A DNA stretch of 64,000 nucleotides, from contig NZ_SMGG01000005.1 of the NCBI RefSeq assembly GCF_004339245.1, forward strand, positions 248,001-312,000, given 5' to 3'. Source of the DNA: Seleniivibrio woodruffii. GTDB taxonomy: Bacteria; Chrysiogenota; Deferribacteres; Deferribacterales; Geovibrionaceae. The notes under the pieces are model-generated. The model ran no database searches. It was not told the origin of the DNA and saw only the letters and a program-made list of their open reading frames with translations. This document shows, piece after piece, positions 58,359 to 64,000 of the stretch (positions are counted from its first letter, which is position 1; each line of letters begins with the position of its first letter). Made by a program: the position numbers and the translations under genes.

Positions 58359-60413
58359 ATGATGTTTGTTCGCACGGCTTTGGCGGTGACCCTTGCGGTT
58401 TTCACTGCGGCTCACGTCTGGGCGGCAGAAAAGAAGACAACACCGCTCAGGGACATTCTGAATGAAATTTCAAAAACAAGTCCCGAAATCAGAGAATCCG
58501 TTAACGTTTTCGACAGTGTCAACGCTGAACTTAAGATGGCAAAAACCGGCTACAATCCCACAGTTTCCGCCTACCTCTCCGGAGGCAAAGAGATAACCGA
58601 CGGAGTGGACACCGACGGCGAGCGCAAAGACCTCAACTCCACCAGCGCGTCACTCACCCTGCGGCAGAACGTTTTCAACGGAAACGGAACGGCGAACTAT
58701 GTCAGAGAGACTCAGGCCAGAGCAATGTCGGCATCATACGACGTCCTCAACGTTGCCAACAAGATTTTCCTCGCTGCGTCCGAATCATACATAACTGTTC
58801 TGCAGGAGAAGGAACTTCTGGACATAGCCCTTGAAAACGTAACCACTCAGGCGCAGATTCTGGAACAGATAAAAGAGAAGACAAAATCAGGATTCGGAAA
58901 ACTCTCCGACCTTACAAACGCTCAGGCAAGACTCGCTCTTTCCAGAGCCAACTATATATCCCAGCAGCAGAACCTTAAACAGGCCATAGTCAAATTCCAT
59001 CGTCAGGCCGGACGCTTCGTAACTCCGGAAGAGTTCGTTATGCCGGAACTGACCTACTCTCTGCCGAAATCAGCAGACGATATGGTGGATATAGCCTTCA
59101 CAACCTACCCCGCAATCAACGTTGCCGACTATAACATTGTCGCCAAAAAGTACGGCAAAAAGCGTGTGAACGCACAGTACTACCCATCGGTGGACTTTGA
59201 GCTGAAAGCCACCCACAACAACAACACAGGCGGAGACGAAGGCTCAACCGACATTCAGTCGGCCATGCTCTCCCTTAACTATAATCTTTACGACGGCGGC
59301 AAGCGAAATGCTGAAAAACAGCTGCGCAGTGCCGAAATGATGAAGGAATATGAAAGAAGCTACGTCGAACGCAGAAACCTTATCGAAGCTGTCAGGCTGG
59401 CATGGAACATCAAAGAGGCGGAGGATGCAAAAATCCCCTTCCTTAAAGATTATGTCGAGCTGACAGGCAAAACAAGGGACGCTTTCGTTGAGGAGAACAG
59501 GCTCGGCCGCAGAAGCCTCAACGAGGTTCTGAACATGGAGAACGAATACAACTCATCAAAGGCAACCCTTGCCAGATCAAAATATAACTCAATAATCGCT
59601 TATTTCAGACTGCTTCAGGCAACGGGTCTTCTTCTGGCTGAGTATGACGATGCACTGGCCGGAAAGGTCGGACTGCCCGAAAAGAAACCCATGAACAAGC
59701 TCGAAAAATACGGGAATCTGGATTTCAACAAGGACAAGGACGAAGCTGACGATAAAAAAGACCAGTGCCAGCAGTCTGCAGCCGCCCAAACAGCACCCTT
59801 CGGCTGTGAGAACACGGAAGGAGTTGAGGTTGGCTACACCATCCCCGACTATTTCGCACCCTACATAAAGCCTCAGGTGAGCACTCCCGCATCCGCACCT
59901 CAGGATTCGCTGGAAAGCATCAGTTCCGACAGCCTGGGCGAGCCGGAAAAATCATCCGATGCAGCGGCAAGAACGGCGGCAAAACCCGTGGCTGTTAAAC
60001 CCGCCGCAAAAACTGCAGTACCTGCGGTTCTGCCCCCTGCGAAAATGATAGATCCGGGCAGAAAAGAACAGACGATAACCCTGCCGGGAAACTCATTTAA
60101 ACCCAATACATTCGATCTCACAGACGAGGCCACGGCCACCCTTCTGCGCATCGCAAGGGAGCTTAGAACACTTAAAACACCCTACACCCTGAAAATATAT
60201 GCCCATACTGACGACTCTCTGACTCCCGAACAGGGCAAAGATATGACAAAATTGATGGTTTTTGCAGTTCACAACAGATTTCTTGAGCTTGGAATACCGA
60301 AAGGTGCTATGCTCGGATACGGTAAAGGCGGTTCAGAACCCCTCGTGCCCAACGACTCCGAAACAGCAAGAGCCAGAAACAAAAGGGTTGAGCTGAAAAT
60401 AATAACAAACTGA
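58359..60413 (+). CDS. TolC-type outer-membrane channel fused to an OmpA domain (LapE-like, type I secretion)
   Basis: 684 residues (start 58359, or the next ATG at 58362). Signal peptide MMFVRTALAVTLAVFTAAHVWA; then a TolC-family domain (residues about 28-445) with the repeated helical-hairpin pattern and the SLNYNLYDGGKRNAEKQLRSAE and EENRLGRRSLNEVLNMENEYNSSKA blocks; an Ala/Pro/Lys-rich linker (about 455-570); and a C-terminal OmpA-like peptidoglycan-binding domain (about 575-684: ATLLRIARELRTLKTPYTLKIYAHTDD, then LGYGKGGSEPLVPNDSETARARNKRVELK). In Lap-type systems TolC-like LapE exports the adhesin and holds it in the channel. Here the peptidoglycan anchor is in the same chain. It is the first gene of a tight plus-strand operon. 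Confidence 0.88.
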   Translation: MMFVRTALAVTLAVFTAAHVWAAEKKTTPLRDILNEISKTSPEIRESVNVFDSVNAELKMAKTGYNPTVSAYLSGGKEITDGVDTDGERKDLNSTSASLTLRQNVFNGNGTANYVRETQARAMSASYDVLNVANKIFLAASESYITVLQEKELLDIALENVTTQAQILEQIKEKTKSGFGKLSDLTNAQARLALSRANYISQQQNLKQAIVKFHRQAGRFVTPEEFVMPELTYSLPKSADDMVDIAFTTYPAINVADYNIVAKKYGKKRVNAQYYPSVDFELKATHNNNTGGDEGSTDIQSAMLSLNYNLYDGGKRNAEKQLRSAEMMKEYERSYVERRNLIEAVRLAWNIKEAEDAKIPFLKDYVELTGKTRDAFVEENRLGRRSLNEVLNMENEYNSSKATLARSKYNSIIAYFRLLQATGLLLAEYDDALAGKVGLPEKKPMNKLEKYGNLDFNKDKDEADDKKDQCQQSAAAQTAPFGCENTEGVEVGYTIPDYFAPYIKPQVSTPASAPQDSLESISSDSLGEPEKSSDAAARTAAKPVAVKPAAKTAVPAVLPPAKMIDPGRKEQTITLPGNSFKPNTFDLTDEATATLLRIARELRTLKTPYTLKIYAHTDDSLTPEQGKDMTKLMVFAVHNRFLELGIPKGAMLGYGKGGSEPLVPNDSETARARNKRVELKIITN

Positions 60414-60423
60414 TGTAGGTGCT

Positions 60424-61075
60424 ATGCGTTTTAAAACTTTGACAGCCGTCATTCTGATGAGTGTGTTTGCGGTGTCAGGCATTCTGTCTGCTGCGTCAAA
60501 GTTTTACGTCCCCGATGCCGTTTTCGACCAGTACCGTAAGAAATACGGAGAACAGGCGGAAACAAGACTTAGTGCCCTGCTTGAGCTTATGGACGGGCTG
60601 ACCGACGCTTCTGACGACAAAAAAGCGATAGAGGTCAACAAGTTCTTCAATCAGGTCCAGTATCAGACGGACATTAAGACGTGGGGGCAGAGCGACTACT
60701 GGGCGAGCAGGCTGGAGTTTCTGGGTGTGGGCATGGGTGACTGCGAGGACTACGCCGTTTCGAAGTTCCTAACCCTTATCCAGCTGGGAGTCCCTCAGGA
60801 AAAGCTTTTCCTGACATACGTTAAGCGGGGGGACAGAATCCCACATGGTTGTAACCTATTACAAAGAGCCGAACACCGTGCCCTTTGTTCTGGACAACTT
60901 CGAAAAGGCCATATTGCCCGCAACAAAACGAACCGACCTTGCTCCGGTCTACAGCTTCACGGCAAACGACCTCTTCCTTCAGAAACAGCAGGGTCTTGGA
61001 AAAAGGGTTGACCCGTCTCAATCCAAAAACCTGAACAAACTCAAAGCAATAGATCTTGAAATCGTGAAGAGGTAG
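60424..61075 (+). pseudogene. LapG-like transglutaminase-type cysteine protease, interrupted by a frameshift at a G6 run
   Basis: The first frame gives MRFKTLTAVILMSVFAVSGILS (signal peptide) and FVPD-like, VNKFFNQVQYQTDIKTWGQSDYWASRLEFLGVGMGDCEDYAVSKFLTL with the catalytic Cys at 107. After LTYVKRGDRIP the frame is lost; the third frame continues with HMVVTYYKEPNTVPFVLDN (catalytic His and Asp) and runs to the stop at 61075. Removing one G (or adding two) from the six-G run at 60827-60832 restores one reading frame of about 216 residues with the full Cys-His-Asp triad. LapG cleaves the N-terminus of LapA-type adhesins and is held inactive by LapD. As written, the gene would give a protein lacking His and Asp. 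It may be a real phase-off state, a pseudogene or a sequencing error. Confidence 0.85.
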
Positions 61076-61078
61076 GAA

Positions 61079-63007
61079 ATGACGCTTTTCAGACAGATTC
61101 AGATACTCATAACAACCATACTGATAGTGATGCTTGCGGCTGTGCTGAAGATAAATTTCGACAACACCACCGAGTTCATACGCAACCAGATGTATTCCAA
61201 CGCAAAGAACACTGCAAACTCAGTTTCGCTGTCCCTCAGCCCCTTCACAAACGACACCGCCATAATGGTAACCATGATAAACGCCATGTATGACGGCGGT
61301 TACTACGAGGAGATACGCCTCACGGGGAACGACGGCAAAGACATATACAGGGTGCATCAGGAGCCGAAGATAGAGGGCGTGCCCGCTTTTTTCGTTAAAC
61401 TGGTGAAACTGGAAACACCCGCCGCAGATGCTCAGATATCTAACGGATGGAATATAGCGGGGAAGCTCACCGTCAAGGGACACCCCGGACTCTCATATAT
61501 TCAGCTCTGGGACAGCTTTAAATACCTCTGCCTCTCCTTCATCGTGATAGGCGGCATAGCTGTGGCGTTCAGCCATGTGATCCTCAAGTTCCTCCTCTCA
61601 GCCCTTGTGAACATCCGCAAACAGGCGGAGGCCATTGGCAACAACGACTTCATGATAAACGAGAAAGTCCCCCGCACACCTGAACTTAAACAGGTGGTTC
61701 TGGCAATGAACCAGATGACGGGGAAAGTTCAGTCAATTTACGACAGAGAGATAGACACCCTGAAAAAATATCAGGAACTGCTCTACAGAGACCAGCTGAC
61801 GGGGCTTTATAATCGCAAATACTTCGTAAACAAGCTTACAGAATACATAGAATCCGAGTCAAAAAACTCCGACGGCGAAATAGCCCTCATCTCATTCGAA
61901 GGCATCGACAGAGCCATAGCCGAAGTTGGACACCCCAATATGCGCCCCTTCTATGATGCTGTTGCGAAATACATGAACGACAATTTTTCATCGGACGGCT
62001 GTCTGCCCTCATGCTTCAACAGGCAGGAACTGGCCGCCATAATGCCCGCCCTCAATCAGGAGGATTCGGCATTCAAGATTAACGGCTTCATAAAATGGGC
62101 TAAGGAACTGATAGCCGCAAACGACAGACTGGCGGACATCATAACCGTTAAAGCCGGACTCACTTCATACAGATACGACGAGACCACAGCAAAGGTGCTC
62201 TCCAAAGCCGACTACGCACTCACTGTGGCCAAGAGCATGGAAACAGGGGATGTCAGCCGTTTCAACGACAGCTCCAACCAGATGGTTCTGGGCAAACTGG
62301 AGTGGAAAAACATGATAGAGACAGCTCTGGCAGAAAACAGATTCATCCTGACCTCTCAGGCGGTAACATCACCCACGGGCGAATTGCATCAGGAGATATT
62401 CGTAAACTTGAAAGACGAGAACGGCAACATCCAGCGTGCGGGCTTCTTCATGCCCATGGTGGTTAACCTGAACCTCGCAAACAATCTGGACAGATACGTT
62501 CTGGAAAAATCAGTGGAATACCTCACCGCAAAGCCTGACAGCACACTGGCAATCAACATCACCGACGTGTTCCTCAACGACAGGGCTTCATTCTCGTGGT
62601 TCCGTCAGCTTCTGCTCGGCAGCAAACACCTGAAAGAGCGCATAACATTTGAAATATCCGACAACGCAATAAACAACAATGCCGACATCTGCCTAGACTT
62701 CGCAGGGCTGATAAAGGGTCTGGGATTCACCTTCGGGGTGGACAGATTCGCAATGAGCCCCAAGTCTCTGGAAAATCTCCAGAAACTGAAGCCGAACTAC
62801 ATAAAGATAGACTATGACTATCTGATAGGTTCCGGCGAGGACGCAGACACAGCAATCCATTCGCTCCAGACAATTACAGAGAGCCTCGGAATAAAGCTCA
62901 TCGCCACCAAAGTTGAGAACAGCGAGCTTAAAACTGCTCTGGAAAACAAAAATATCAAATATTTTCAGGGACGTGGTATCGCCGATATCACCCCTCTGAA
63001 TAAGTGA
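61079..63007 (+). CDS. LapD-like c-di-GMP receptor (degenerate GGDEF-EAL with HAMP)
   Basis: 642 residues. Transmembrane helix near residues 8-27, a periplasmic LapD/MoxY-type output domain (about 28-150; TEFIRNQMYSNAKNTANSVSLSLSPF), a second helix (about 155-175), HAMP, GGDEF-like and EAL-like domains. Both catalytic sites are lost: the GGDEF position reads RQELAA, the ExL position reads EIF, and the DDFGSG position reads VDRFAMS. Such proteins bind c-di-GMP without making or breaking it and pass the signal outwards to sequester LapG. It starts four bases after the lapG-like stop and precedes the transporter, matching a Lap operon. Confidence 0.88.
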   Translation: MTLFRQIQILITTILIVMLAAVLKINFDNTTEFIRNQMYSNAKNTANSVSLSLSPFTNDTAIMVTMINAMYDGGYYEEIRLTGNDGKDIYRVHQEPKIEGVPAFFVKLVKLETPAADAQISNGWNIAGKLTVKGHPGLSYIQLWDSFKYLCLSFIVIGGIAVAFSHVILKFLLSALVNIRKQAEAIGNNDFMINEKVPRTPELKQVVLAMNQMTGKVQSIYDREIDTLKKYQELLYRDQLTGLYNRKYFVNKLTEYIESESKNSDGEIALISFEGIDRAIAEVGHPNMRPFYDAVAKYMNDNFSSDGCLPSCFNRQELAAIMPALNQEDSAFKINGFIKWAKELIAANDRLADIITVKAGLTSYRYDETTAKVLSKADYALTVAKSMETGDVSRFNDSSNQMVLGKLEWKNMIETALAENRFILTSQAVTSPTGELHQEIFVNLKDENGNIQRAGFFMPMVVNLNLANNLDRYVLEKSVEYLTAKPDSTLAINITDVFLNDRASFSWFRQLLLGSKHLKERITFEISDNAINNNADICLDFAGLIKGLGFTFGVDRFAMSPKSLENLQKLKPNYIKIDYDYLIGSGEDADTAIHSLQTITESLGIKLIATKVENSELKTALENKNIKYFQGRGIADITPLNK

Positions 63008-63020
63008 CGGAAGTCAGAAT

Positions 63021-64000
63021 ATGAACAGAGATATAGCTATTGATCCGCTGATGCAGTGTCTGGTGACGCTGACCAGACTGAACAACAAGCCCGCAAGTGC
63101 GGAGGCGCTGGCCTACGGTCTTCCCCTCGACCCCGAACAGAAGACCCAGTCGCTCTTCACCCTTGGCGGAGCAAAATCTAATTTTTCAAGGGCGGCGGGC
63201 AGAGCGGGATTCAACTCCAGACTGGTCAAACGTGAACTGAAAGACATCCCAAACGTTATTCTGCCGGTAATACTGCTGCTTAAGAACAGAGATGCATGCG
63301 TGCTCACAGACATAGACTTTTCCGAGGGCGTGGCGGAGATAATCGTTCCATCCGTCGATGAAACCCCGCAGGAAATCTCAATAGAAAAACTGGAAGAGGA
63401 ATACATGGGATTCTGCTTCCTGCTGAAACGTGTTTTCAGACAGGACAGTCAGGGCGAAACCGCCGACACAGAGGAGAAAAAAGAGGACAAGCACTGGTTC
63501 TTCGGAACCCTGTGGCGTTTCAGAGACCTCTACACAAACGTTTTAATTGCATCCGTCCTCATAAACATATTTGTCACCGTCAGCCCCCTGTTCACCATGA
63601 ACGTTTACGACAGGGTTATCCCCCCACAACGCCGTGGACACCCTCTGGGTTCTGGCCATAGGCATGTGCATCATCTATATTTTCGACATCACCATAAAAT
63701 ATCTGCGGACATATTTCCTTGAGATAGCCGCCAAAAAGAGTGATGTTATCCTCTCGTCCATGATTTTCGAGCAGGCGCTTAATATCAGAATGAAAGAAAA
63801 GCCCAAATCCGTGGGTTCTTTCGCCAGCAACATCAAAGAGTTCGACAGTATCCGCTCATTCTACGCTTCAAGTGCGATAACGGCGTTCATAGAACTGCCC
63901 TTCGTACTCATATTCATAGTGGTGATCTACTACATCGGCGGCATAATAGTTCTTATCCCTCTGCTGATAATGGCAATAATCATCGGCTACGGTCTTTATA
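63021..64000 (+). pseudogene. LapB-like type I secretion ABC transporter, frameshifted at a C6 run and cut by the window edge
   Basis: The N-terminus (DPLMQCLVTLTRLNNKPASAEALAYGLPL) is the C39-like domain of the LapB/LssB family of adhesin exporters. The membrane domain begins LYTNVLIASVLINIFVTVSPLFTMNVYDRVIP. At the six-C run 63620-63625 the frame is lost (first frame stops at 63722); deleting one C gives IPHNAVDTLWVLAIGMCIIYIFD and an open frame to the end of the window, with EFDSIRSFYASSAITAFIELPFVL as in this family. The ATPase domain lies outside. This transporter would export the large adhesin through the TolC-OmpA channel; the membrane-fusion protein and adhesin are not in the window. 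Confidence 0.82.

Overview
The window looks like chromosome from a motile, Gram-negative bacterium, most likely a member of the Deferribacterota (Geovibrio / Denitrovibrio / Seleniivibrio type). This placement is an inference from gene content: outer-membrane genes (FadL-type porin, LolA, CpoB, beta-barrel proteins), a flagellar core operon with sigma-54 regulators, and a ferredoxin-dependent 2-oxoglutarate oxidoreductase beside monomeric isocitrate dehydrogenase and AcnB. I saw no rRNA, tRNA, CRISPR array, insertion sequence or prophage.

Layout. 1-8489 (minus): a BrkB/YihY membrane protein fused to a cyclic-nucleotide-binding domain (cut by the window edge), a Tat-exported M15-type peptidase, a FadL porin, the PPDK/PEP-synthase regulatory kinase, DNA ligase LigA, and a U32-family protein next to an O-methyltransferase that resembles the tRNA wobble-uridine hydroxylation/methylation pair. 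8489-21567 (minus): the flagellar operon flgBC-fliEFGHIJ-motE, with a good sigma-54 promoter before flgB. Upstream of it lies a TPR protein - histidine kinase - sigma-54 activator operon that also carries a zeta-toxin-like kinase and a small overlapping gene. 21938-29704 (plus): CheV, CpoB, a second sigma-54 response regulator overlapping RNase R, and a Cache-GGDEF-EAL protein. 29951-40640: LolA (minus), pyruvate carboxylase (plus), then on the minus strand a beta-barrel protein, UvrC, two tandem NifX/NifB-like proteins and a chemoreceptor.

40847-58019 is a central-carbon island: korDABC, sucCD, mdh, icd, acnB and fumC on the minus strand and two-subunit class I fumarase on the plus strand, interrupted by an AT-rich fic gene and a cyclase-family gene. 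With pyc at 30880 this covers the route oxaloacetate/malate/fumarate and citrate to succinyl-CoA to succinate. The enzymes seen are reversible or ferredoxin-linked; citrate synthase, ATP-citrate lyase and succinate dehydrogenase are not in the window. A shared palindrome (GTATAC-N3-ATACA) lies at the promoters of acnB and icd and upstream of pyc, suggesting a common regulator. The sucC leader can fold so that its ribosome-binding site and start codon are fully paired.

58359-64000 (plus) is a Lap-type biofilm-adhesin secretion and retention cluster: a TolC-OmpA fusion (LapE-like), a LapG-like periplasmic protease, a LapD-like degenerate GGDEF/EAL receptor and a LapB-like ABC transporter. The LapG-like and LapB-like genes are each broken by a one-base frameshift exactly at a six-base homopolymer (G6 and C6). 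Phase variation and sequencing error are both possible.

Five intergenic copies of an about 105-120 bp palindromic element (conserved ends, different but self-complementary core in each copy) are scattered through the window, with two further families of REP-like repeats.
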